A stretch of DNA of 64,000 nucleotides. Source: Megalonaias nervosa (lineage: Eukaryota; Mollusca; Bivalvia; Unionida; Unionidae). The notes under the pieces are model-generated. The model was not told the origin of the DNA, did not search any database, and worked only from the letters and a program-made list of their open reading frames with translations. Below, piece by piece: positions 13,731 through 22,486 of the stretch (positions are counted from its first letter, which is position 1; the number at the start of each line of letters is the position of its first letter). The translations under genes and the position numbers were made by a program. The stretch spans positions 1 through 64,000 of the forward strand of contig JAECUM010028837.1 in the NCBI GenBank assembly GCA_016617855.1. The letters are read 5' to 3'.

Positions 13731-14024
13731 CCGCTCCGGTGGCCTAGTGGTTAGAGCGTCCGCCTTGGATGCGGGAGGTCGAGGGTTCGATCCCCGGCCG
13801 AGTCATCCAAAGACTTTAAAAAATGGTACTAACAGCTGCCTCGCTTGGCGCTCAGCATTATGAGGTTAGTGTTAGGATTAGTCGGCCTGGTGACTGGGTG
13901 GGATCTCATGCTACATGTCTTCATGATGCCCCAGTGCTAGACATCACTATAAACTGCCACACTGCAGACATCGAAGCGATATGACTGAAAAATTGTTAAA
14001 GCTACGTTAAAAATCCAAATCACA
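13731..14024 (+). mobile_element. tRNA-derived SINE, copy 1
   Basis: The head has a tRNA-like polymerase III promoter: an A-box region 'tggcctagtggttagagcg' at about 13740 and a B box 'ggttcgatcc' at 13784-13793. A ~220 bp non-tRNA body follows, ending 'gctacgttaaaaatcc' and a CA-rich tail. Two more copies lie at about 39432 and 46701, so this is a dispersed family. Known SINE biology gives polymerase III transcription and LINE-dependent mobilisation; here I see only the structure. Confidence 0.88.
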
Positions 14025-14035
14025 CACACACACAA

Positions 14036-14070
<35 letters not shown>

Positions 14071-14072
14071 AA
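14020..14072. repeat. (CA)n(TA)n tail microsatellite
   Basis: CA dinucleotides, with one AAAC interruption, pass into TA dinucleotides. This is probably the expanded tail of the adjacent SINE. Confidence 0.9.
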
Positions 14073-14592
14073 ACTTTTGTTCATGATTGTAAATTATCAA
14101 AATCTTATTTGCTTAGCAAGAGTCCAAGGTCAGTCTTGTTTGCAGTTAAACTGGTTTTCCATTATCAGTCTTCATATTCGATTGCGATATGGTCAAGTGA
14201 AAACGTGTATAACAAGGACTGGATAACTAAGCCATTCCTGTTTTCGGTCAGCGTGTGGGAATCTTTTCTAATCAGAATTTGCAGTTGTCTTCGCATATAA
14301 TTGATAAATGATTATTTTTGTTTAATTATTCATTGAAATTGATAAGCGTTCATTGACGTTGGATATATCATACCTTGGAATTATTGTGAACTCATTCCGA
14401 GACATTCTGGGTTGTTATAACAGTTGGTTTAAGACTATTGGGATTAATTTGGAACATTTTATATTTTTGGGCTTACAAAAAGATATTTATTATTACTTCG
14501 GATTTAATTCACAATAATCTAAGTGTCTTGAGTTTTCGCTTTGTATTGTAGCGAATTACATATACTGTTGGTTTTATTTATCTTTCTTGTTA
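14073..14592 (+). mobile_element. 5' LTR (family 1) of the gypsy-like element, left part
   Basis: This aligns by eye with the 3' LTR at 29739-30395. Shared blocks in the same order include 'ttgttcatga', 'cttgtttgcagtt', 'attattgtgaactcattc', 'gacattctg' and 'gactattgg'. The first ~100 bp of the LTR are missing or masked by the SINE tail. The LTR is interrupted at 14592 by the virus-like element and resumes at 27017. Confidence 0.75.
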
Positions 14593-14817
14593 GCAGCAGA
14601 GAGGCTGAACAGACCATTTTGCTGGAGACCTTATTTATGAAAAATAAAGCTTCCTACAAAAATGAAAATACAAGGTCAATAACGCTGAACCGAAGCCTCT
14701 AACCGACCGATTGTGTTCGCTCATTTTGTTATATTATCGTTGACATTTGTATTTTATTGTATGCGACTCGTTTACTCGCTGGTCACTCACTGTTGATCGT
14801 TTAGCCTCTCTGCTGCT
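14593..14817 (+). repeat. Left terminal inverted repeat of the virus-like element
   Basis: This 225 bp block is repeated in reverse orientation at 26794-27016 with roughly 90% identity by hand alignment. It begins GCAGCAGAGAGGCTGAAC and ends GTTTAGCCTCTCTGCTGC, so the repeat itself has inverted 15 bp ends. Confidence 0.95.
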
Positions 14818-15180
14818 GTGGTGTCAACCAAAAATTTTATCGAGACCTATACGATATCGTGACCGAAGGTCATGTAAATTTATCGTTATAAATCCGTGTA
14901 GGGTAGCATGCGCTTTTGAAAAGAAATTTTTAAACTTATCTCATTATCAGATTAAGCAACAATTGCGTCTTACCAGACCCAGATGGGCCTATTATTATAC
15001 ACCTGATAGAATTTCGTAGCGTTGGATGATGCTTGATTGACTCTCGTCTTCGTGTCGCTGAGAAATCACAGATATTCATATTGTAGAAATATAATAATTA
15101 TATGGATTTATATTGTGTTCGATGCAGGGCATCCACCCCCACAAGTGGATTAATAACAATAATTAAAAAATAATAAAAAG
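14818..15180 (+). other. Subterminal region with an unrecognised open frame
   Basis: A frame stays open from inside the left repeat to a TAG stop at 15017-15019 and is Arg/Lys rich, without recognisable motifs. The remaining ~160 bp before the phospholipase gene is AT-rich and may hold its promoter, although no single TATA element stands out. Confidence 0.3.
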
Positions 15181-15615
15181 GGTGCACTTACAGGCAAGTG
15201 TGTGAAATGTGGTATACAAAAATACAAATTTATCTCCCTTGACAAGTCTACCAAGACAGGTGGAGATATCGCTGCTTCATTAGGAAAATTACCAGGAGCT
15301 CCATGGGCTAAATACCCCGGTGAGAAACATCGTCCTGGATATAATTATTGTGGTCCTGGAACTCGACTTGATATCAGACTTGACGAACGAGATCAACTAA
15401 GACCTGGAGATTATCCAGCAAATGCGACTGATCAAGCATGTCACGTTCATGATGTAGCGTATAAAAATAAAGATTTACAACAACGACATATTGCAGATGT
15501 GAAGTTGATTCACGCATTAAATTCCATAAAAAATAAATCTATCAGAGAAAAACTTGTTAGTTTCCTAGTAAAATCTGCGATTAAAGGTAAACTAGTACTA
15601 GGGGATGGTAATTAA
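15181..15615 (+). CDS. Phospholipase A2 domain protein (parvovirus VP1u-like)
   Basis: The frame from 15202 encodes 137 residues and is intact. It carries a calcium-loop-like YNYCGPGT (residues 47-54) and the catalytic signature CHVHDVAY (80-87), in which His83 and Asp84 are the expected PLA2 catalytic pair. The lead-in APWAKYPGEKHRPGYNYCGP is the arrangement seen in the phospholipase domain of parvovirus capsid proteins, which opens endosomal membranes during entry. Known relatives also occur in virus-like elements of aquatic invertebrates. No ATG precedes the domain in frame near 15202. The frame continues upstream through a CVKC motif, so a spliced or non-ATG start, or a decayed N-terminus, is possible. 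The integrase gene follows 17 bp after the stop. The role as an entry-associated enzyme is inferred. Confidence 0.8.
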   Translation, partial: GALTGKCVKCGIQKYKFISLDKSTKTGGDIAASLGKLPGAPWAKYPGEKHRPGYNYCGPGTRLDIRLDERDQLRPGDYPANATDQACHVHDVAYKNKDLQQRHIADVKLIHALNSIKNKSIREKLVSFLVKSAIKGKLVLGDGN

Positions 15616-15632
15616 TCAACCGAATGATAATA

Positions 15633-16604
15633 ATGGGATCAATTTATTATAGTCCAAGAGGATATTGGAGGGGTACAGCAGCGATTAGCAAACTTGCTGA
15701 TGCAGCGGGTGTATCACGTTATGTTGCTGTAAACTGGTTAGCACCACAGGCAATATGGTAAATTTATTTACCACCACCTCAAAAAATTCAGGACTCATAT
15801 CTTAATGTCAGTACTCCCAATGAAGTTCATTAAGCAGACATTTTGTTTTTACCACACGATACCATTAAAATTGGTAGACGTCAATTACGCACATACAAAT
15901 ACGTGTTAACTGTCGTTAAGGTTGCTAGTAGATATAAAGAAGCACAACCACTATCAACTAAAACAGCAACTGAAGTTGCATCTGCGGTTGAACGAATTTA
16001 CCAGCGTGGTGGTCTACAATGGCCACAACTACTACAGGTTGATCCTGGTAAAGAATTTCTTGGTGCACTATCGTCTCTGATGAAAAAACATAACGTTAAA
16101 ATCAGACGAGGACACACCGCAATTCATCGCGATCAGGCAATCGTTGAACGATTTAATCGAACGCTTGCTGAGCGATTATTTGGATATCAATATGCAAAGG
16201 AAATATCCACAGATGCTAGATTTCGTGAATGAGTTACAAGACTACCAAGTGTGATAGCTGCTTTAAATAATGAAATTACTCGTGCAACTTATATGAAACC
16301 TACCAATGCGATCACAAAGAAACATATACCAATACAACGACATGACTCCTTCTCAAAACAACCAGTACTAGGTAATGTGACTGTAAGATATTTATATGAA
16401 CCTGGTGAACTTGAAGGGGGTACAAAAAGAGCAACTGATCCTATTTGGAGTGTGACCACACATAAAATTTCCAGCGTGGTAAGATCCACGGGTAGACCTG
16501 CAATCTACAGTCTAGATTCAGTTGCTCCTCAGCGTGGATTTGTATGTGAACAATTACAAGTAATTCCTGAAGACACACAATTACCACCGCGTTCACTTTT
16601 GTAA
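15633..16604 (+). pseudogene. Retroviral-type integrase (Polinton-like), three in-frame stops
   Basis: One uninterrupted reading frame of about 323 codons runs from ATG 15633 to TAA 16602-16604, with in-frame stops at 15759 (TAA), 15831 (TAA) and 16230 (TGA) and no frameshift. The order is an N-terminal helix-rich zinc-free domain, a catalytic core and a C-terminal chromodomain-like region. Core residues Asp137 (LLQVDPGKEF) and Glu172 (IVERFNRTLAERLF) are 34 residues apart, as expected for a DDE core. The first catalytic Asp is replaced by Lys96 in LTVVKVASRYKEA, so the enzyme would be inactive even without the stops. Its function in the family is integration of the element's DNA ends. The gene converges on the helicase-HNH tail, whose stop codon lies inside its 3' end. 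Confidence 0.9.
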
Positions 16605-17258
16605 ACTGGCGCCCCGACGTCGATTACACTCAAGACAGGTCAACATCACATTTTCGCGTGTGTTACCAAGACTACTATTAACTCTATCCACGGTGAATTG
16701 TCTTGGATCATTATTCGAATACTGTCACAACATTACTGCGTTACAATTCGCACAATGATTATTCTGTAGTTGCTTTAATGTCATAATAAATTCGGCATCG
16801 AGATCAAAGTCGCGCTTATTTTGTTTTTTTGTCACATTGATTATAACTCGCTAATTTTTCTTGATGACGACGAAGTCGTTATTAAGATCATCAGTGATTT
16901 CTTCTGTTATTACGCAATCCATGATAACCCTCCGCAGCTGAGATATTCTTCTGACTCAAGACACTGCGAGATAAACTAAGTTTGACCATTCAATACGATC
17001 ATCGATAATCCAAATATTTGTATCAGAAATAGTTAATCCTTGTGACGAATGAATCGTTATAGCGTATCCTAGTGTCCACAGAGATTTGTCCATCGTTAAT
17101 GCGCTCTCAACAGCACTCACAAGAACTAAAACAATATCATTTAATACAAGATTTTGTTTCCTTGACTCTGTCAAGGTTCCTGGAATCTCAGCTTCAATAT
17201 TCTATCATTGAGTATCTGCTGGGAGATAACACAATGGTACAGGTAAATTTGAAAATTT
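16593..17258 (-). pseudogene. Helicase C-terminal fragment fused to an HNH domain
   Basis: On the minus strand one frame from about 17174 shows the superfamily 1 (Pif1/RecD-like) motif GYAITIHSSQGLTI, then IWIIDD and WSNLVYLAVS, which are the C-terminal helicase motifs. After in-frame stops at 16956 (TGA), 16851 (TAG) and 16725 (TGA) the same frame continues into a zinc-type HNH region with HCANCN, FTVDRVNSSLGNTREN and LTCLECNRRRG, ending at TGA 16593-16595. A short stretch upstream to about 17258 also looks homologous but has stops and a frame change. The ATPase half (Walker A and B) is absent, replaced by plus-strand genes. A replicative role is known for such helicases; this copy is a remnant. 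Confidence 0.75.
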
Positions 17259-17336
17259 TTCTTTATCTTACAGAAATATTTGTTGCTGAAGTGTATCACG
17301 AACTATCTTTCTACTTGCAATATATATATATACATA

Positions 17337-17600
17337 ATGATTCAAACAAACAATAAATGCAAATGGCTTATGATAGGTTTTTCAGTTCCTTGCAACAAAG
17401 CCTGCGTAAATGAATTCTGTGGATATCATATGCAAAGTGTTCGCAGAGTGAGTCTAGGACCAAAACCGTGTTTACGGTGTGGTGTTGGCGTTAGAAGACA
17501 AACTCAGTTGTGTGTGCAATTCGGTGGTAAAAATACAGAGCTGAAACGATATTATGATAAAAAAAAATTAATAATACCGATGGCGTCGAATCTCCCATAA
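17337..17600 (+). CDS. Small Cys-rich zinc-binding protein
   Basis: The 87-residue frame starting at ATG 17337 has seven cysteines (8, 19, 23, 28, 45, 48 and 59) and His31. They are arranged as C-x10-C-x3-C-x4-C-x2-H, then C-x2-C, then C-x10-C, followed by a Gly-Gly. This looks like two zinc knuckles or a treble-clef pair. It is intact. I know similar short Cys-rich proteins only as uncharacterised genes in virus-like elements, and no function is assigned. It lies between the truncated helicase and the HNH nuclease, facing right. Confidence 0.55.
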   Translation: MIQTNNKCKWLMIGFSVPCNKACVNEFCGYHMQSVRRVSLGPKPCLRCGVGVRRQTQLCVQFGGKNTELKRYYDKKKLIIPMASNLP

Positions 17601-17667
17601 AATCCGTAGAAGATTATCTCGCCAGATTTTCAAAATAATCATTTAGACAAATAATATTATTATATAA

Positions 17668-18213
17668 ATGAAACAAAATGAATTTGTGAAACACCCCATC
17701 ATCAAGAATTATGAAGCATCTTGTAATGGTGTAATCAGGCACTGTCGATTAAAAGAACCGGTCGGTTTTGTTATTAATACTGGGTATCTCCAGTTTGGCG
17801 TTGGAATCAAAAATCTTTGTCATAGGTTCGTTTGCAAGAGTTTTCATGGAACAATCGAAAACGGACTTGTGATCGATCATATTGATCGAGATCCAAAAAA
17901 TAATTCTTTACATACTTTACGAGCTATTACACAAAGTCAGAATTCTGCTTGTGGAAATACTGGGATGTGTAAGAAATTTGGTTAGAGGGTGGTCAAATCC
18001 GTGAACGTGGAGACAGGCGAAGAATTAATATTTCCATCAATGAATGCAACTGCAAAATATTTTGATATTTGCATGCCTTCAGTAAAATATGTCGCAGATA
18101 AAATATATAAATCGGCATTTTCAAAGAAATACGAACAGCCAATAATATTAAGTACGCTGCCGCTCCTGAAAAAAAAATATCTACGTGGTGAAGTAATTTC
18201 TCTCAGGATATAG
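17668..18213 (+). pseudogene. HNH homing-type endonuclease with C-terminal NUMOD domain, one in-frame stop
   Basis: Residues 15-25 (YEASCNGVIRH) form a NUMOD4-like opening, and an HNH core follows at 70-80 (DHIDRDPKNNS) with LRAITQSQN. The core histidine and asparagines are kept. An in-frame TAG at 17983-17985 is followed without frame change by a second segment, VNVETGEELIFPSMNATAKYF, typical of the NUMOD1/intron-nuclease helix-turn-helix module. Such enzymes nick or cut specific DNA and move between phage and large-virus genomes. The stop falls at the domain junction, so a shorter active HNH alone is possible. The spacing from the upstream zinc gene is 67 bp. Confidence 0.8.
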
Positions 18214-18568
18214 CTACAATTTTTTTTTCAGTCTATCAGGTAATTAACATAATACTAAGTAGAAGAAAGATATTTTTACTTACCTGATCACGTACAAATC
18301 CAATTGCAGAATGACCACGGAGAGAAATTCTGGCTGCCTTTTATAGTGTTATTCTGGAAATCACGTGACCGATTTATTCTGGAAATTCCGCGTAGGCGTT
18401 TCTCTGCCTTCTAAAAAATCACGTGATCGATTTATTCTGGAAATTCCGCGTAGGCGTTATGACATAAGTGGATTTATACGTGAACAGGTAAGTAAAACAT
18501 TTGTTGTATCTGCGTATTCATTTATGGTTGTGTAATTTCTTTTAATTTAAACAAATATTTATTATATA
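18214..18568. promoter_or_regulatory. Non-coding control-like region with inverted and direct repeats
   Basis: About 28 bp arms at 18265-18300 and 18470-18501 are inverted copies, each containing 'acgtgancaggtaagtaaaa'. Between them lie two direct copies of a ~39 bp block with 'tttattctggaaattccgcg' (about 18371 and 18430), each preceded by a CACGTG box. The symmetric layout suggests a bidirectional promoter or a replication control site. The 'caggtaagt' at each arm also resembles a splice donor. Confidence 0.45.
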
Positions 18569-18877
18569 ATGAATTACGAAAATATTAATGTTATTATTTC
18601 TGCAATTGAGAAATTACAACATGACGGAATACAAATCTCTGATCAACTTAATCCTGAAAAGATTATTTGTGACTTTGAATCATTACAACAACGAAAATTT
18701 GAAAATAAATATGCATTACCATCTGATTACAGATTCATGAAGTTGATTTGTCGATCGATGTTAGAATCCTTGGCAACGGTCGATGACACGCAAGCTGAAA
18801 AATTTGTTTCACTCTCAAACGCGATTGAAAAAATTAGATCAGAACTATCCCACGAATACGAAACAAAAAGATTGTGA
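18569..18877 (+). CDS. Unrecognised 102-residue protein of the virus-like element
   Basis: The frame is intact from ATG 18569 to TGA. It is predicted largely helical and charged, with a heptad-like C-terminal half (KFVSLSNAIEKIRSELSHEYE). No catalytic motif was recognised. It follows the inverted-repeat control region by about 70 bp and faces right. Being undamaged in an otherwise decayed element makes it a better gene candidate than its size suggests. Function unknown. Confidence 0.5.
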   Translation: MNYENINVIISAIEKLQHDGIQISDQLNPEKIICDFESLQQRKFENKYALPSDYRFMKLICRSMLESLATVDDTQAEKFVSLSNAIEKIRSELSHEYETKRL

Positions 18878-18906
18878 ATAATCGTGTAAGGCAGTTGAGA
18901 AAGATT

Positions 18907-19035
18907 ATGTCAGATCGTCAAACGATCCATTGTAAAAGCACTGTCACCAATGACTGTAGTGAAAGTAGTGACAGTGAAAGTACTGGACCAGTAACTGTGG
19001 TAATGGCTAAACGAAACCCCTGTCAGAATTCCTGA
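18907..19035 (+). CDS. Possible 42-residue Ser/Thr-rich peptide
   Basis: A short frame begins MSDRQTIHCKSTV and contains SESSDSEST, ending at TGA 19033-19035. It starts 29 bp after the preceding gene. The composition resembles an acidic phospho-acceptor peptide, but the length is too short for confidence. Confidence 0.2.
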   Translation: MSDRQTIHCKSTVTNDCSESSDSESTGPVTVVMAKRNPCQNS

Positions 19036-19069
19036 TATCCTTCATAGAGTCAAGGGGGAATAATTCATT

Positions 19070-19645
19070 TCTGATTATAGTAAAAAAACATACTTATTTT
19101 TTATTCTGACATAACATTTATGCAGAATCAGATTATAATATTTATTTTTATTCTGATAATAATATTTTGTTATTCTGATTATTATTATTCAGAAATAATA
19201 TTATTGAGAAATATTTTTTCTTTTATTCTGATTATTTATTCAGAATCAGATTATACTAATTATTCTGATTATAATATTTATTTTTATTCTGATAATAATT
19301 TTTTATTCTGATAATAATACTTATTCAGAATCAGATTATAATATTTAATTTTTTTCTGATAACAATATTTACTCAGAATCAGATAATAATATTTATTTTT
19401 TATTCTGATAATAATATTTATTTTATTCTGATAATAATATTTATTCAGAATCAGATTATAATAATATTTACTCAGAATAATGGTTGTTTTTATTCTGATA
19501 ATAATATTTACTCAGAATCAGATTATGATATTTATTCAGAATCAGATTATAATCATATTTATTTTTTATTCTGATAATAATATTTAATTTATTCTGATAA
19601 TTATATTTACTCAGAATCAGATTATAATATTTACTCAGAATCAGA
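19070..19645. repeat. AT-rich palindromic repeat field in the centre of the element
   Basis: Nine copies of 'cagaatcaga' alternate with a dozen or so copies of its partner 'tattctgataataatattta', so almost every unit can pair with a neighbour. The region is nearly pure A/T apart from these CAGA/TCTG cores. It separates right-facing from left-facing genes. A replication origin, a recombination-prone spacer or simple expansion are all possible. Confidence 0.85.
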
Positions 19646-19646
19646 T

Positions 19647-20057
19647 TTACTCAGAATATGTATTCAGATAATTTATTTGACAGATTTCTTTTTGTTTGAC
19701 AAAATACTGATTCTGGTGTTTTATGTTTGTGGAATATGATTGTATCGATTCCACATCGATGATAGAGATAAATGATACTTCTATTTCAGTATAGAAAATG
19801 GAAAGATGTTGCCTTCCCCGAATCATTTCAGTGTGTCTTTTCGCTTGAAGTTTCCGCTGCAATCGTTTTCATGCACGTTCATCACGTAAGGTAGGAATAA
19901 CAGAAAATCGCTGTGAGAATCCTATGCGATGTCTATCGGTTATCTTTACTATTTTTAAACCACCTTGCATCGTAATAGTAACTTTACTATCAGGAGGTGG
20001 ACTATCAGCGAAACGATAATCATCAATGTTTTGAATGAATATGGTTTTTGCCTTCAT
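19647..20057 (-). pseudogene. Unrecognised element gene with one in-frame stop
   Basis: The minus-strand frame from ATG 20057 runs 137 codons to 19647, with a single in-frame TGA at 19869-19871. The flanking residues (RDERA, then KRLQRKLQAKRH) read smoothly across it, so one substitution explains the break. The N-terminal half is beta-like and the C-terminal half basic and helical. No family is recognised. It is the leftmost of the left-facing genes. Confidence 0.45.
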
Positions 20058-20474
20058 TATATTATTAATTATATTCTTAAATTTGGCTAAATTTGATAGA
20101 CAATGATTGTATGGATATTTACTCAGAATATTTATTCAGATAACTTTTTTTTTGTTTTACAAAATACTGATACTGGTGTTTTAAGTTCTGCGATCTCACA
20201 TACAGATTTAAATTCAATAATTCTCCTTGTAAATCCAGCAAGTGTCCGATCTGGTCAGTAAGTTTGAAATGTATCCGTGACAATAGCGGATTATGAACTC
20301 GCTGATAAACGGGATTAATTGGTTCTGATACAATTAAATGTCCTGCAGGGACTCGAGGAGTAAATGTATATAAAATATATCCTTGTTGGGCTTGAATGGA
20401 TTTTTCAAGGTCTGCTTGATAACTTCAATCAATGACGTCACAAACGAGATTAACCGCGTTTGACGATGTTATAT
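20058..20474 (-). other. Intergenic segment with possible gene remnants
   Basis: A second, shorter run of the 'tcagaatatttattcagata' repeat occurs near 20113-20142. From about 20170 to 20460 the minus strand has short open pieces but no recognisable motif. Confidence 0.35.
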
Positions 20475-20853
20475 TTACAATGCCAAGCGAGACATGACCA
20501 CTCCACCGTATGGATCGTTGTCGTGTTTGAGACTACCTTGTGTTGGGGTTATTTGTTTCCATACGGTAAGTATTTTTGGAAAATATTCATCGAAGATATC
20601 ACCAATTGTCTGTCCTACATTGAGCTGAAGATCAGGTAAAAGTAAATGTTCATCATCAAAATTTCTTTTTCCGTAATGTTTCAAATATAGATCATGTACA
20701 TTATCATCAGATTTTATATTTTTAAGAATAATTTTGTTAATATACATTAGATCTGAACGAACCATGAGCAGATGTTGAATATTTTCAATAATCTGCTGTT
20801 TTACATCATCACTGTAATATTGTGCTAAGTCAAAAAGCAATTTTTTTTTTTTT
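20475..20853 (-). pseudogene. Unrecognised element gene, 5' end lost in a homopolymer
   Basis: About 121 residues are open on the minus strand, helical at first, with the ending DNDPYGGVVMSRLAL. No ATG is found. The frame begins in a 13-base A run (20841-20853), where slippage probably broke it. It could be the C-terminal part of the structural gene just upstream, which ends 15 bp earlier, because no promoter-sized gap separates them. Confidence 0.4.
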
Positions 20854-20867
20854 ATATTAGTGTTTGT

Positions 20868-21586
20868 TCAAATGAATTCAGAATTAATTGCGCTTGTAAA
20901 TTGTTTAATAAGTAATATATTAACACCTTCAGTAGTAGTTAAATATTTTTTTATATCCGTAATCTTTTCACCATCTTGAGTAATAAAATGTAAATCTTGG
21001 TCAAGATACCTCCATGGATATTTTTTTTCGATATTCCGGATCCTTTATAAATATTCGTTTATCTGTAATAAAATCAGATCGTTTTGGTTTTAGTGGTCCC
21101 TCATATACCGGTGGAATATCAGGCCATCCTAATACGGTTCGAATCGATGACTGATATATAACAACATCATAATCTGTAGTTGATATTTCTATTGCGGCTG
21201 ATAATGTTGGCTCATGGACAGCGATAGCTATTTTGGAATCTTTTCCTGTGAAAGATTTAATCCTGCGCTGGATTTTCCTCATTAATCTGTTCGATCTGAT
21301 AACTACCCGTAGGAATACTGACGACTTGCCAATCTGGAGTTCCGTCGGGTTTATTCTTGTTTGCAAATACCAGTGAATTTTTTGCTTGCAATCCACCGAA
21401 TGATTTTAATCTAATATTTGGCCAACTATAATAAGCTCGTAATTGTGCTAGTGCTATTTCTTTCGCTGCAATCGCGGTTGAAAAACTTACGCTAAATTCC
21501 GGATTGGTTGAGCTCGCTGCTATCATCGTGGTTTTCAACGGAGTTGTATTTGTGACGATCTGTTGTAGTAATTCGTTTGTTGACAT
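20868..21586 (-). pseudogene. Virion-structural-like protein (PNI / IPxGSY pattern), two frameshifts
   Basis: Reading starts at ATG 21586. The N-terminal piece has EIALAQLRAYYSWPNI (residues 43-58) and IPTGSYQIEQIN (91-102). A frame change near 21270 leads into IKSFTGKDSKIAIAV and SIRTVLGWPDIPP, and a second change in an A run near 21025 leads into a C-terminal piece ending at TGA 20868. I associate this motif order with structural proteins of Polinton-like elements in invertebrates; an exact capsid role (penton-like or cement) is not established. Both frameshifts could be ordinary decay. Confidence 0.5.
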
Positions 21587-21595
21587 TATTATTGG

Positions 21596-22103
21596 TTAAA
21601 CCCCTGATTCTAAATCCCTGATTTTTTTATCAGGATTTTTCATTGCTACATCTAATGCCTCGTTGCAAATCCCTGATTGAAAAATCAAGATCATTTCTGT
21701 GAACTCGTTATCCGATATTATTCCTTCGCTGAGATATGATGAAATCAACGATGATAATTTGGAGTATTCGATCATAGCTGCATGCAGTTTTATTGTGAAC
21801 TCGTGCAATTTTGTATTTGTGCACGTAGATATTTTTTTCGCGATGATATTAAGAATATCAGCAATTATTGTTGTGGATGAAACACAAATTGTTACAACTA
21901 CTGGCGATGTCATTGTTACTACTGATAACAATACGCCGGTTCCAGCGATAACAGCGGAAGCAGAATATACAATTATGTCAACGACAACTACACGTGTGCG
22001 ATATTTTTTTTACTTTTACTGTATACTCGTCGATGATATTTTTCATTTGTGTATGCCACGAACATACCTGCTTGTATCTGAAACGTTGAACGTTGATTGT
22101 CAT
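21596..22103 (-). pseudogene. Small membrane protein of the virus-like element, one frameshift
   Basis: The start is ATG 22103. A first segment of about 33 codons is followed by a frame change in an A run (22004-22011). The rest is a long hydrophobic stretch (about VVVDIIVYSASAVIAG onward, 40 or more apolar residues) and a C-terminal helical region with HEFTIKLHAAMIEYSKL and EGIISDNEFTEMILIF. The pattern of a central membrane segment followed by a conserved helical tail is shared with uncharacterised proteins of related elements, so a virion or envelope-associated role is plausible. It starts 6 bp after the preceding gene's stop, which implies tight packing. Confidence 0.5.
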
Positions 22104-22108
22104 TAAAT

Positions 22109-22450
22109 TTAAGTAGGTGGTAGTTTAGCGACTAATTCAAGACACCAACAGTACAACACTGGGGTACCATTTTCTTCGGGTTCCACCACAAATGTTTCTT
22201 CATCGTTTTGATCTAATACTACTAACAATACAGGAGAAGATCCACCTGACGGAGTCCGCCGTAAAATTGTTGTAAATGCTGTAAATCCTGTAGCACCGAT
22301 TACTGAGAACCTGTATATGCCAGTAACTTATGCGCGATGTTTCATGGAAGTATTGAGTGGTGTCCATAATGCTGATCCAGACGCTACCGTATATACTGCA
22401 CTGTTGATAATCTTTTTAATATCATAGAGTTTAGTATCAACAACCGCTTA
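22109..22450 (-). pseudogene. C-terminal head-like domain, probably of the fibre gene
   Basis: About 110 codons are open on the minus strand down to TAA 22109-22111, with one internal TAA after SMKHRA. The content is beta-rich, with TAFTTILRRTP and PEENGTPVLYCWCLE. It lies in the same frame as the fibre-like gene upstream, but four stops separate them. It may be the fibre's receptor-binding head or a separate small gene. Confidence 0.4.
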
Positions 22451-22486
22451 ATTCCAAAACCTTCATTAATACATCTGTTTACGTTT

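Noticed and set aside
13731..13810. Possible tRNA gene
   Set aside because: A and B boxes are present, but the sequence continues into a repeated body shared by three loci, so it is a SINE head, not a free tRNA gene.
15633..18213. Alternative genetic code (UAA as Gln, UGA as Trp or Arg)
   Set aside because: Different stops would need different meanings (TAA, TAG and TGA at several residues), and neighbouring genes also have frameshifts; ordinary decay is simpler.
21699..22106. 135-residue plus-strand frame
   Set aside because: It lies opposite the membrane-protein gene, which has the recognisable features; it is a shadow frame.
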